From: Chloroflexota bacterium
Lineage (GTDB): Bacteria; Chloroflexota; Anaerolineae; 4572-78
Length of the DNA stretch: 11,228 nucleotides
Reading direction: 5' to 3'
Assembly: GCA_024278725.1 (NCBI GenBank)
Contig: JAJRSQ010000019.1
Span: forward strand, 1 to 11,228
In this document: piece after piece, positions 1 through 6,264 of the stretch
Layout of the letters: each line of letters starts with the position of its first letter
Position numbering within the stretch: the stretch's first letter is position 1
Notes under the pieces: generated by a model
What the model was told of the DNA's origin: nothing
What the model saw: the letters and a program-made list of their open reading frames with translations, nothing else
Database searches by the model: none
Made by a program: the position numbers and the translations under genes

Positions 1-248
1 CCGACCCCGCGCCGGGGATGGATGACCCGTCGGCAGTGGTGACCGTCACCGTGCAGGGGGAATCGGGCGCGGCGGAAACCGTCACCCTGACCTTCGGCAC
101 GAAAAACGACAGCAACCAATATCCGTTGCAGACATCCACATCCGATTATCTGGCATGGGTTTCGGGCTTTGTGGGCGACACCTTCGCCGCCAAAACCCGC
201 ACCGACTTCATCGCGCAGCCGCCCACCCCCACCCCGGAGAGCAAATAG
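1..248 (+). CDS. C-terminal end of a probable DUF4340-domain protein (5' truncated)
   Basis: An open frame enters from the left edge (first full codon at 3) and stops with TAG at 246-248, giving about 81 visible residues. An internal ATG lies at 18, but the frame is open upstream of it, so the gene very probably begins outside the window. The visible part has a beta-rich pattern (VTVTVQGE, VTLTFGTK), then a polar turn, then SDYLAWVSGFVGD and a basic/aromatic end, followed by a Pro/Thr tail (PPTPTPESK). This resembles the final repeat of DUF4340 proteins, which in many bacteria sit beside gliding-type ABC-2 transporter genes. That family assignment is by pattern only. A heptamer array starts directly at the stop codon. 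It could equally be another secreted or anchored beta-rich protein. Confidence 0.5.
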   Translation, partial: DPAPGMDDPSAVVTVTVQGESGAAETVTLTFGTKNDSNQYPLQTSTSDYLAWVSGFVGDTFAAKTRTDFIAQPPTPTPESK

Positions 249-303
249 TGAAGCGTGAGGCGTGAAAACATGATGCGTGTTATCTGACGCAATACGAAAT
301 ACG
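248..303. repeat. Degenerate heptamer array in the spacer before htrA
   Basis: Eight consecutive 7-nt units can be read without a break in register, starting at the last base of the preceding stop codon. Units at 248-254, 255-261 and 262-268 are GTGAAGC, GTGAGGC and GTGAAAA. After two diverged units the sequence changes to CAATACG (290-296) and AAATACG (297-303), which resemble the reverse complement of the CGTATTG units in the spacer after htrA. It ends a few bases before the palindromic element at 308. No coding potential is evident. Confidence 0.6.
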
Positions 304-307
304 CAAG

Positions 308-406
308 TGTCATTGCGAGGCGTGCAACGCCGAAGCAATCTCCGTCATTACAGCGTGGAGATTGCACCCTTCGGGCATTTTCAACTTCGCTGCGCTCGCA
401 ATGACA
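308..406. repeat. 99-nt REP/MITE-like palindromic element with TGTCATTGCGAG termini
   Basis: The ends are perfect 12-bp inverted repeats: TGTCATTGCGAG (308-319) and CTCGCAATGACA (395-406). An inner perfect 9-bp inverted repeat GCAATCTCC (335-343) / GGAGATTGC (357-365) encloses a 13-nt loop, and a small hairpin with GGCGT/ACGCC arms lies at 319-331. The element could fold into a cruciform or long RNA hairpin. Similar TGTCATTGCGAG/GAAGCAATCTC palindromes are, from general knowledge, dispersed in many copies in several environmental bacterial lineages, including Chloroflexota. The copy number in this genome cannot be judged from one window. It may act as a terminator or mRNA stabiliser between the first gene and htrA. 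Confidence 0.75.
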
Positions 407-461
407 ACCGGCTATCTTTGTATCAGTCAAAAAATACCACCACCAAATCAGCAACTCACCG

Positions 462-468
462 GGAGGTG
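462..468 (+). promoter_or_regulatory. Ribosome binding site of htrA
   Basis: GGAGGTG lies 5 nt before the ATG at 474 and fixes that start. It is one of the few strong Shine-Dalgarno sequences in the window. Confidence 0.8.
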
Positions 469-473
469 AAATC

Positions 474-1748
474 ATGAAACGTTCAACAATTTTATTAACA
501 CTTGGTATTGCGATTGTTTTATTCATCGCCTTTGGGGTGGTCTTCGCCGGCGGTGTGGCGCTCGCACCGGTCATCACCGGGCAGGCACACGCCGACGCCA
601 CTTCGCCCCAACCGGCGACCAACCCGGCGGCGCTCACCGGCGATGTGAATGTGCTGGCGGCGTATGAAGCGGCGCTCACCGAAATTCACGACACCGCCCT
701 GCCCTCGGTGGTGAAAATCACCGTCACGGTGAAAAAACAAACGCCCGCCATGTCCACCCCGCAATTCGGAACGCCGTTTGGACCCTTTGGCTTCGCGCCG
801 CAACAACCGCGAGAGCAATTCGCGCGCGGTGAAGGGTCGGGATTTGTGTGGGACACCAAAGGGCGCATCGTCACCAACAATCACGTGGTTGAAAACGCCA
901 CCGACGTGACGGTGGAATTCGCCGATGGCACCACCGTGCCCGCAAAAGTGCTCGGCACCGACCCCGACGCGGATTTGGCGGTCATTCAGGTTGACCTGCC
1001 CGCCGACCGGCTCAAACCGCTGCCGTTGGGCGACAGCGACGCACTGAAACCGGGACAACTGGCAATCGCGCTGGGGAATCCCTTCGGACAGGAATTTTCA
1101 ATGACCAGCGGCATCATCAGCGCGGTGGGGCGCACCATCAAAAGCGGAACCAGCCCGTTCTCCATTCCGGAGGTCATCCAGACCGATGCCGCCATCAACC
1201 CCGGCAACTCCGGCGGTCCCCTGCTGAATCGCAACGGGGAAGTGGTCGGCATCAATACCATGATTCTGAGCAAAAGCGGGTCGAGTTCGGGCATCGGTTT
1301 TGCCGTCCCCATCAACACCGCCAAAAAAGTTGTGCCCACGCTCATCAGAGGCGAAAAAGTCCAACGCGCATGGCTGGGCATCACCGGCTCAACCCTCACC
1401 ACCGATGTGGCGCAATACATGAAAGTGCCGGAAGGGACGAAAGGCGTGCTGGTCATCAACGTGGCGCATGACAGCCCCGCCGACAAAGCGGGTTTGCGCG
1501 GCAGTGACAAAGTGCTGAAAGTTGCCGGTACGGAATACCCGCTTGGCGGCGATGTCATCACCGCCATTGACGGGCAATCACTCACCCAAATGGATGACCT
1601 GATTGCGTACCTGATGGATAACACCGAACCTGGCGACACCGTGAAATTGACGGTCATTCGCGCCAGTGGAAAAGAGGAAACCATCAAAGTGAAACTGACG
1701 GCTCGCCCCGACCCGGAAGACCTGATGCAACAGCAACAACAACCGTAA
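474..1748 (+). CDS. htrA: HtrA/Deg-family serine protease with one PDZ domain, membrane-anchored or secreted
   Basis: A 424-residue protein. The N terminus has basic residues then a hydrophobic stretch (about residues 6-34), acting as signal peptide or anchor, with a possible AHA cleavage site near residue 40. The trypsin-like domain spans about 65-290. The catalytic triad is His137 (TNNHVV), Asp167 (DADLAV) and Ser246 (GNSGGPL), all intact. One PDZ domain follows (about 298-410) with an LRGSDKVLKV...LGGDVITAIDG insert, as commonly seen in Chloroflexi and archaeal HtrA proteins. The C terminus is Gln-rich. A Phe/Gly/Pro/Gln segment at about 96-117 occupies the LA-loop position. The family degrades or refolds damaged envelope proteins. 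It lies upstream of the MoxR/Bat genes on the same strand, separated by a repeat-filled 166-nt spacer, so co-transcription is possible but not shown. Confidence 0.93.
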   Translation: MKRSTILLTLGIAIVLFIAFGVVFAGGVALAPVITGQAHADATSPQPATNPAALTGDVNVLAAYEAALTEIHDTALPSVVKITVTVKKQTPAMSTPQFGTPFGPFGFAPQQPREQFARGEGSGFVWDTKGRIVTNNHVVENATDVTVEFADGTTVPAKVLGTDPDADLAVIQVDLPADRLKPLPLGDSDALKPGQLAIALGNPFGQEFSMTSGIISAVGRTIKSGTSPFSIPEVIQTDAAINPGNSGGPLLNRNGEVVGINTMILSKSGSSSGIGFAVPINTAKKVVPTLIRGEKVQRAWLGITGSTLTTDVAQYMKVPEGTKGVLVINVAHDSPADKAGLRGSDKVLKVAGTEYPLGGDVITAIDGQSLTQMDDLIAYLMDNTEPGDTVKLTVIRASGKEETIKVKLTARPDPEDLMQQQQQP

Positions 1749-1764
1749 CGCGCAACCGGTGATT

Positions 1765-1808
1765 CGTGCTGCGTATTGCGTATTGCGTATTGCGTGATAC
1801 GCAGCACG
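1765..1808 (+). terminator. Hairpin after htrA made partly from heptamer units
   Basis: CGTGCTGCGTAT (1765-1776) is perfectly complementary to ATACGCAGCACG (1797-1808), leaving a 20-nt loop that consists mostly of CGTATTG-type heptamers. The stem begins 16 nt after the htrA stop. There is no T-run behind it, so it is not a typical intrinsic terminator; it could be an attenuator, a 3'-end stabiliser or a by-product of the repeat. Confidence 0.45.
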
Positions 1809-1870
1809 GCACGCGCAATATTTGTCATTCATCATTCGCCGATTTGCCCAATCGCCCATCGCCAATTACC
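1766..1870. repeat. 15-unit degenerate heptamer array between htrA and moxR
   Basis: The stretch can be divided into fifteen 7-nt units without a shift. The first group is GTGCTGC (1766-1772) followed by three copies of GTATTGC (1773-1793) and GTGATAC. The last group is of ATCGCC type: TCGCCGA (1836-1842), TTTGCCC, AATCGCC (1850-1856), CATCGCC (1857-1863) and AATTACC (1864-1870). The middle units (1801-1835) are weakly related. The unit sequence therefore changes along the array while the register is kept. It fills most of the 166-nt spacer. Confidence 0.6.
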
Positions 1871-1914
1871 ATTTAAACTGTATTCTGAAACTATTCATCC
1901 AACCGGAGCGCGCT

Positions 1915-2907
1915 ATGGATATGACTTCCATCCAACAACTGAATGAGCAGGTGGAAAAAGAAGCCATCTTTCTGCATGATTTATTGGCAGAAGTGAACAA
2001 AATTATGGTGGGGCAGGAAACGCTGGTCGAGCGGGTGCTCATCGCTTTGCTGGCAGACGGGCACATTTTACTGGAAGGTGTACCGGGGCTGGCGAAAACG
2101 CTGCTGGTGAAAACAATGGCGCAAGCCATCCACGCCGATTTCGCCCGCATCCAATTCACGCCCGACCTGCTCCCCGCCGACCTGCTCGGCACGCAGGTGT
2201 ATAATCCGCGCACCAGCGAATTTTCCATCCACAAAGGTCCCATCTTCACCAACCTGATTCTGGCAGACGAAATCAACCGCGCGCCCGCAAAAGTGCAATC
2301 CGCCCTGCTGGAAGCTATGCAGGAACGGCAAATCACCATCGGCGATACCACCTTCCCGTTGAACGACCTTTTTTTGGTGCTGGCAACCCAGAACCCCATT
2401 GAGCAGGAAGGGACCTACCCGCTGCCGGAGGCGCAAGTTGACCGGTTCATGCTCAAAGTGATTGTGGATTACCCCAAACGGAGCGAAGAGCGGCTCATCA
2501 TGGAGCGGTTCACCGGCGTGCCGCTGCCACCCGTGCGCCCGGTGATTGAGCCGAGCCGCATTCTGGACGCGCGCAAATCGGTGCGGCAAATTTATGTGGA
2601 TGATAAAATCAAGGAATACATCCTCGATTTGGTCTTTGCCACCCGCCAGCCCGGCGACAACGGGCTGGGCGATTTAAAACATCTCATCGCCTTTGGTGCA
2701 TCACCGCGCGCCAGTTTGTACCTGATTATGGCGGCGCGCGCGCACGCTTTTTTGAAAGGGCGCGGCTTCGTCACCCCGGAAGACATCAAACAAATTGCCC
2801 CCGACGTGCTCCGTCACCGCATCATCACCACTTATGAAGCGGAAGCGGAAGACATCACCGGCGCGGACATCATTCAGCGCATCCTGGATGAAATCGAAGT
2901 GCCATAA
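1915..2907 (+). CDS. moxR: MoxR-family AAA+ ATPase
   Basis: A 330-residue protein, normal length for MoxR. It has Walker A GVPGLAKT (55-62), Walker B LILADEIN (114-121) with Asp118/Glu119, sensor-1 TQNP around Asn160, the EAQVDRF motif with Arg177, and GASPR with sensor-2 Arg265. The C-terminal helical lid domain is complete. MoxR ATPases are chaperone-like remodelers that work with VWA-domain proteins, and the DUF58, BatA and BatB genes downstream are the expected partners. I chose the ATG at 1915 because GGAG at 1905-1908 is well placed. An open frame reaches back to a TTG at 1822, but that extension is encoded by heptamer-array sequence and lacks family similarity. An ATG at 1921 is a minor alternative start. 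Confidence 0.95.
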   Translation: MDMTSIQQLNEQVEKEAIFLHDLLAEVNKIMVGQETLVERVLIALLADGHILLEGVPGLAKTLLVKTMAQAIHADFARIQFTPDLLPADLLGTQVYNPRTSEFSIHKGPIFTNLILADEINRAPAKVQSALLEAMQERQITIGDTTFPLNDLFLVLATQNPIEQEGTYPLPEAQVDRFMLKVIVDYPKRSEERLIMERFTGVPLPPVRPVIEPSRILDARKSVRQIYVDDKIKEYILDLVFATRQPGDNGLGDLKHLIAFGASPRASLYLIMAARAHAFLKGRGFVTPEDIKQIAPDVLRHRIITTYEAEAEDITGADIIQRILDEIEVP

Positions 2908-2910
2908 TAG

Positions 2911-2939
2911 CTGACAAAATGTAGAAAGCTGTTTATTTT
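2911..2939 (+). promoter_or_regulatory. Candidate sigma-70-type promoter ahead of the PPC-domain gene
   Basis: CTGACA (2911-2916) and TATTTT (2934-2939) are separated by 17 nt in an AT-rich stretch right after the moxR stop. The -35 matches consensus at 5 of 6 positions, the -10 at 4 of 6. The distance to the downstream GTG start (2975) leaves room for a short leader. This is a visual match only. Confidence 0.35.
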
Positions 2940-2962
2940 ATCCACTATACCCACTCAAAAAG

Positions 2963-2967
2963 AGGAG
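2963..2967 (+). promoter_or_regulatory. Ribosome binding site fixing a GTG start
   Basis: AGGAG within a purine-rich run sits 7 nt before the GTG at 2975 and supports this start. Confidence 0.75.
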
Positions 2968-2974
2968 AGAGACT

Positions 2975-4219
2975 GTGAAACGACCATTGAAATTGTTGGC
3001 TATTATTGGCATTGTTTTAGGGGCGACCATCATTATACTGCCCCCTATTTTTGCGACCACCATCTCGGAAACCGAACCGAACGATACACCGGCACAGGCA
3101 AACGCGCTGAGCCAAACCGACGTTATTTCTGCAAGCATCGGCACAGTTGGTGATGTGGATTATTTTTCCATACCGGGCGTGAATACGTCATGGGGATTCA
3201 TCGCCCTGCTGGACACCAGTGCCGCCACCGGTAGCCAACAAGCAACACTGACGGCGCTGGGCAGTGATGGCTCAACCCTTTTGCAAACAGACACCGGCTC
3301 GTGGGAGTATGGTTCCGGTATTGCATTGCAAAACTATGCGGATGGGAACGTTGACCATTACCTGAAAGTGAATGAACAAAGCGATGGCGCCACCATCTCC
3401 AACTACACTTTGCGTCATTACTCAACCATCGTCGCCACCAAACCGGAGGTGGAACCCAATGAGACCCGCACCACCGGCACGCTTTCGGCTTTCACCCATG
3501 CCGGCACTCTGTCCGGTTTGTCAGACGTAGATTGTTTCAGCTTTGCCGGCAGTACCGGGGACTCAATGGTTTTCGCGCTGAATGGCGACCCGGAAGGAGA
3601 CGGCAGTCCGGTTGACCCACAACTATCGTTGATTGCCCCCGATGATACCGTCCTCAAATCGGTGAACTTTGGCGGCACCGGCGACAATGAATTCATCACC
3701 TACGACAGTCTGCCATCCGATGGCATCTATGCCTATTGCGTCAGCGCAGCCGGCGGCACCGGTGGTTCAACCGCAACCTATACCGTCGGACTGGTGAGAA
3801 ACAATTGGCTTTATATTCCATCATTCACTATAAAATCAATTCAAATTGACCCACCCAACGGCGACTGGGTGCAACCCGGCGAAACACTGACCTTTCAGGT
3901 ATCCATCACCAACACCAGTGCCATCACCATCCCCGGCGATGTTAATACGTCACTGAGATACGATGCCGCTTGTTTGCAACCGATTAGCACCAATCCACTC
4001 ACCACCAGCAGCTCATCCGGCTTATTAGACTGGTACGGGCAAAAAAACACCCTCACACCGGGAGAGGTGTACAGCACCACCGCCACCTTTGAGGCGTTGA
4101 AACCATGTTCAAGCACTGTTTCTCAATATACCCAGCTAAGTTATTACCTGACAGGCACTGCGCGCGACGCCGGTTATGTTATTGCTCACAGCATCTATTT
4201 ACCACTCATTTTACGCTAA
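2975..4219 (+). CDS. Secreted protein with two PPC-type domains and an IYLPLILR C-terminal tail
   Basis: A 414-residue protein with an N-terminal signal or anchor (about residues 5-27). Two pre-peptidase C-terminal (PPC)-like beta-sandwich domains follow. The first runs about 33-148 (TEPNDTPAQA; GDVDYFS at 59-65), the second about 159-275 (VEPNETRTTG; SDVDCFSF). EPN[DE] and DVDxF are hallmark motifs of that family, which is common as an accessory domain of secreted peptidases and surface proteins. The third part (about 284-400) looks like an Ig/CARDB-like stalk (QPGETLTFQVSITNTS). No catalytic domain is seen. It ends in SIYLPLILR; a YLPLxxR-like end recurs, to my knowledge, on exported Chloroflexi proteins and may be a sorting or anchoring signal. 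It is not a usual member of MoxR/Bat loci and separates moxR from DUF58. Its lower GC by eye and own promoter/RBS suggest later insertion. Substrate unknown. Confidence 0.8.
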   Translation: MKRPLKLLAIIGIVLGATIIILPPIFATTISETEPNDTPAQANALSQTDVISASIGTVGDVDYFSIPGVNTSWGFIALLDTSAATGSQQATLTALGSDGSTLLQTDTGSWEYGSGIALQNYADGNVDHYLKVNEQSDGATISNYTLRHYSTIVATKPEVEPNETRTTGTLSAFTHAGTLSGLSDVDCFSFAGSTGDSMVFALNGDPEGDGSPVDPQLSLIAPDDTVLKSVNFGGTGDNEFITYDSLPSDGIYAYCVSAAGGTGGSTATYTVGLVRNNWLYIPSFTIKSIQIDPPNGDWVQPGETLTFQVSITNTSAITIPGDVNTSLRYDAACLQPISTNPLTTSSSSGLLDWYGQKNTLTPGEVYSTTATFEALKPCSSTVSQYTQLSYYLTGTARDAGYVIAHSIYLPLILR

Positions 4220-4234
4220 CTTTTCATAGAATTT

Positions 4235-5116
4235 ATGCTCACCACTGAACTGTTCCAAAAAATCCGTCGTATTGAAATTCGCACCCGCCGTTTGGTGAAC
4301 GACACCTTCGCCGGGGAGTATCAGGCGGTGTTCAAAGGGCGCGGGATGGAATTCGATGAGGTGCGCCCGTATCACTCCGGCGATGAAATCCGCGATATTG
4401 ATTGGAACGTGACCGCCCGCATGGGCGAGCCGTACATCAAACGGTATGTGGAAGAGCGCGAACTGACGGTGATGCTGGTGGTGGATGCCAGCGGCTCCGG
4501 TGATTTCGGCACGGTGAGCCGCTTCAAACGCGAATTGGCGGCGGAACTGGCGGCGGTGCTGTCCTTTTCCGCCACCACCAACAACGACAAAGTGGGCTTG
4601 CTCATCTTCACCGACCAAATCGAGCTGTTCATCCCGCCGCGCAAAGGGCGGAAACACGTTCTGCGCGTCATCCGCGAATTGCTCGCCTTTCAGCCGAAAC
4701 GGCGCGGCACCGACATCAAACTCGCGCTCGACACGGTGAACCGGATGCTCAAACGGCGCAGCATCGTTTTTCTCATCTCCGATTTTCTGGCTGACCCCGA
4801 AACTTTCCGCCAACCGCTGTTTGTGACCAACCGCCGCCACGATGTCGTCGCTATTGACCTGCACGACCCGCTGGAAACCCAACTGGCACCGGTGGGGCTG
4901 ATGGCGCTGGAGGACGCGGAAACGGGTGCGCTGACGTGGGTGGATACCGCCAGCCGCGCCTGGCAGCGGGAATTCGTCCGCCGGGTGGATGACCACCGAA
5001 CCGCCATCCGCCAACTGTTCACCCAAGCCCGGGTTGACCGCATCCGCATTTCCACCGCCGATGATTACGGCGTCGCGCTCACATCTTTCTTCAAAAAACG
5101 CGCGAAACGGCGGTGA
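4235..5116 (+). CDS. DUF58 protein (VWA-like partner of MoxR)
   Basis: A 293-residue cytoplasmic protein without membrane segments. The DUF58 signature GRGMEFDEVRPYHSGDEIRD (35-54), continued by IDWNVTAR, is complete. It is followed by a VWA-like core starting ELTVMLVVDASGSGDF, with MIDAS-type DASGS at Asp84-Ser88, and FLISDFL in the position of the second metal-site strand. DUF58 genes nearly always lie next to moxR, and their products are likely clients or partners of the ATPase. The ATG at 4235 follows the previous stop by 15 nt with only a weak AGAAT sequence upstream, so translation is probably coupled to the gene before it. A heptamer array begins at its TGA stop. Confidence 0.93.
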   Translation: MLTTELFQKIRRIEIRTRRLVNDTFAGEYQAVFKGRGMEFDEVRPYHSGDEIRDIDWNVTARMGEPYIKRYVEERELTVMLVVDASGSGDFGTVSRFKRELAAELAAVLSFSATTNNDKVGLLIFTDQIELFIPPRKGRKHVLRVIRELLAFQPKRRGTDIKLALDTVNRMLKRRSIVFLISDFLADPETFRQPLFVTNRRHDVVAIDLHDPLETQLAPVGLMALEDAETGALTWVDTASRAWQREFVRRVDDHRTAIRQLFTQARVDRIRISTADDYGVALTSFFKKRAKRR

Positions 5117-5219
5117 TACGTGAAGCGTGAAGCGTGATACGTGTATTTTGTACCTTTGGACTTGAGACTTGAGACTTTGGACTTTGGACTTGAAACCCGA
5201 AACATTGAACCCGAAACTC
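5115..5219. repeat. 15-unit heptamer array running from the DUF58 stop codon into the next gene
   Basis: Fifteen consecutive 7-nt units are in exact register. The first four are GATACGT (5115), GAAGCGT (5122), GAAGCGT (5129) and GATACGT (5136). Two transitional units follow (5143, 5150). Next come TGGACTT (5157), GAGACTT (5164), GAGACTT (5171) and TGGACTT (5178, 5185). GAAACCC (5192), GAAACAT (5199), TGAACCC (5206) and GAAACTC (5213) close the array. Three unit families thus pass into each other with no insertion or deletion. The left end overlaps the TGA of the DUF58 gene and the right end overlaps the first codons of the BatD-like gene. Confidence 0.75.
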
Positions 5220-6182
5220 ATATTCGCCGCCGTGCTGGCGCTGATATTGCTGGCGATTGTGCCCGTCTCGGCGCAATTCTCCGGCAATATTGATGTCTCG
5301 TTCAAACCCGTCACCGACACGGTGACCATTGGCGACCCCATCACGATGACCCTGCGGGTGGTCGCCCCCGCCGACGAAACCGTATCCATCCCCAAATTGG
5401 AAACGGCGTGGGGCGATTTTGAAGTGCGCACGCAATCCGCGCCCACGGTCACCGCCAACGACGACGGCACAAAAACCACCGAACAGACCATCATCGCCAC
5501 CCTGTTCGATGTCGGTTCCTTCCGCACCCCCAAATGGGAGGTGTCGCTCACCGACATGCGCGGCAACGCCACCCGGCGCGTGGTTCCGCAGGTCTCCATC
5601 ACGGTGAAATCGGTTCTGACGGACGGCGACACCGAATTGCGCGACATCAAGCCGCAGGTGGATTTACCCGCGCCGCCGCCGTGGCTGTGGGTGCTGGCGC
5701 TGGTTTTGGCGGGCGTGCTGGCATTTTTCGGCTGGAAATATCTGCGCCGCAGATTGCGCGCGCACCGCCCCGCCGACACTTTCGCCGCGCCGGAAATTGA
5801 CTCCCGCCCGCCGCATGAAATCGCGCTGGCGGAACTGGCGCGCATCGAAGCGCTGGACTTGCCGGGGCAGGGACGCTTCAAAGAATATTACACCCTGGTG
5901 GGCGATTGTCTGCGGCAATATTTGGAAAGCCGGTACGATATTTCGGCGCTGGAACGCACCACTGCCGAGCTGAAATCGGCGCTGCGGCGCACGGAAATAT
6001 CGCGCCCCGATGCCCGCGAGTTTATTTCGCTCTTTGAGGCGTGCGATTTGGTGAAGTTTGCGCGCTTCGTCCCCGATATGGATGCCGCGCGGAAACTCAT
6101 CCCCGCCGCAGAAACCATCATCACCGCCACCGCAGAGCCGGAAAGCGCGCCGGAAGGGGAAAGTGAGAAAGTGAGCGCGTGA
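5205..6182 (+). CDS. Short BatD/DUF4381-like single-pass membrane protein
   Basis: About 325 residues if started at the TTG at 5205. Order of parts: signal peptide (LIFAAVLALILLAIVPVSAQ, residues 5-24), an Ig-like periplasmic/extracytoplasmic domain (about 25-140), a transmembrane helix (about 159-180, PWLWVLALVLAGVLAFFGWK), and a cytoplasmic helical domain (about 190-290). That domain carries PHEIALAELARIEAL, GRFKEYYTLVGDCLRQYLES and ERTTAEL, the pattern of the BatD-like/DUF4381 C-terminal region. The tail is Glu/Ser-rich. It lies between DUF58 and batA, as expected for MoxR/Bat loci. No ATG exists at the 5' end. The frame extends to a TTG at 5169, but that part is purely heptamer repeat; TTG 5205 gives a typical signal peptide but lacks a Shine-Dalgarno sequence. 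Confidence 0.85.
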   Translation: MNPKLIFAAVLALILLAIVPVSAQFSGNIDVSFKPVTDTVTIGDPITMTLRVVAPADETVSIPKLETAWGDFEVRTQSAPTVTANDDGTKTTEQTIIATLFDVGSFRTPKWEVSLTDMRGNATRRVVPQVSITVKSVLTDGDTELRDIKPQVDLPAPPPWLWVLALVLAGVLAFFGWKYLRRRLRAHRPADTFAAPEIDSRPPHEIALAELARIEALDLPGQGRFKEYYTLVGDCLRQYLESRYDISALERTTAELKSALRRTEISRPDAREFISLFEACDLVKFARFVPDMDAARKLIPAAETIITATAEPESAPEGESEKVSA

Positions 6183-6241
6183 GATTGGTTATTGGAAATT
6201 TCGCCACTCTGTACCCCTATATCTTTGCAACCCTGCAACCT

Positions 6242-6262
6242 GAGACTTGGGACTTGAAACCA
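6242..6262. repeat. Short heptamer run directly before batA
   Basis: Three 7-nt units, GAGACTT (6242), GGGACTT (6249) and GAAACCA (6256), end 2 nt before the batA ATG. They belong to the same GAGACTT/GAAACCC families as the array at 5157-5219 and share the 12-mer GGACTTGAAACC (6250-6261 and 5186-5197). Weaker 7-nt spacing (TTGGTTA, TTGGAAA at 6185-6198) occurs earlier in this spacer. Confidence 0.45.
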
Positions 6263-6264
6263 TC

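Noticed and set aside
277..477. Small + strand frame across the spacer before htrA
   Set aside because: It is made of heptamer units and the palindromic element, with no RBS or protein-like composition.
1822..1914. N-terminal extension of MoxR from TTG 1822
   Set aside because: It is encoded by heptamer-array spacer sequence, and the ATG at 1915 has an RBS and fits the family start.
5115..5219. CRISPR-like array
   Set aside because: The unit is 7 nt with no spacers between units, and no cas gene is present.
4211..5881. A 556-codon open frame on the - strand opposite DUF58 and the BatD-like gene
   Set aside because: It is antisense to two well-supported genes, its residues are typical of reverse-strand shadows (Arg/His/Gly-rich), and it crosses a heptamer array.
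6247..6264. Start of BatA at TTG 6247
   Set aside because: It lies in repeat sequence; the ATG at 6265 gives the typical BatA N terminus.
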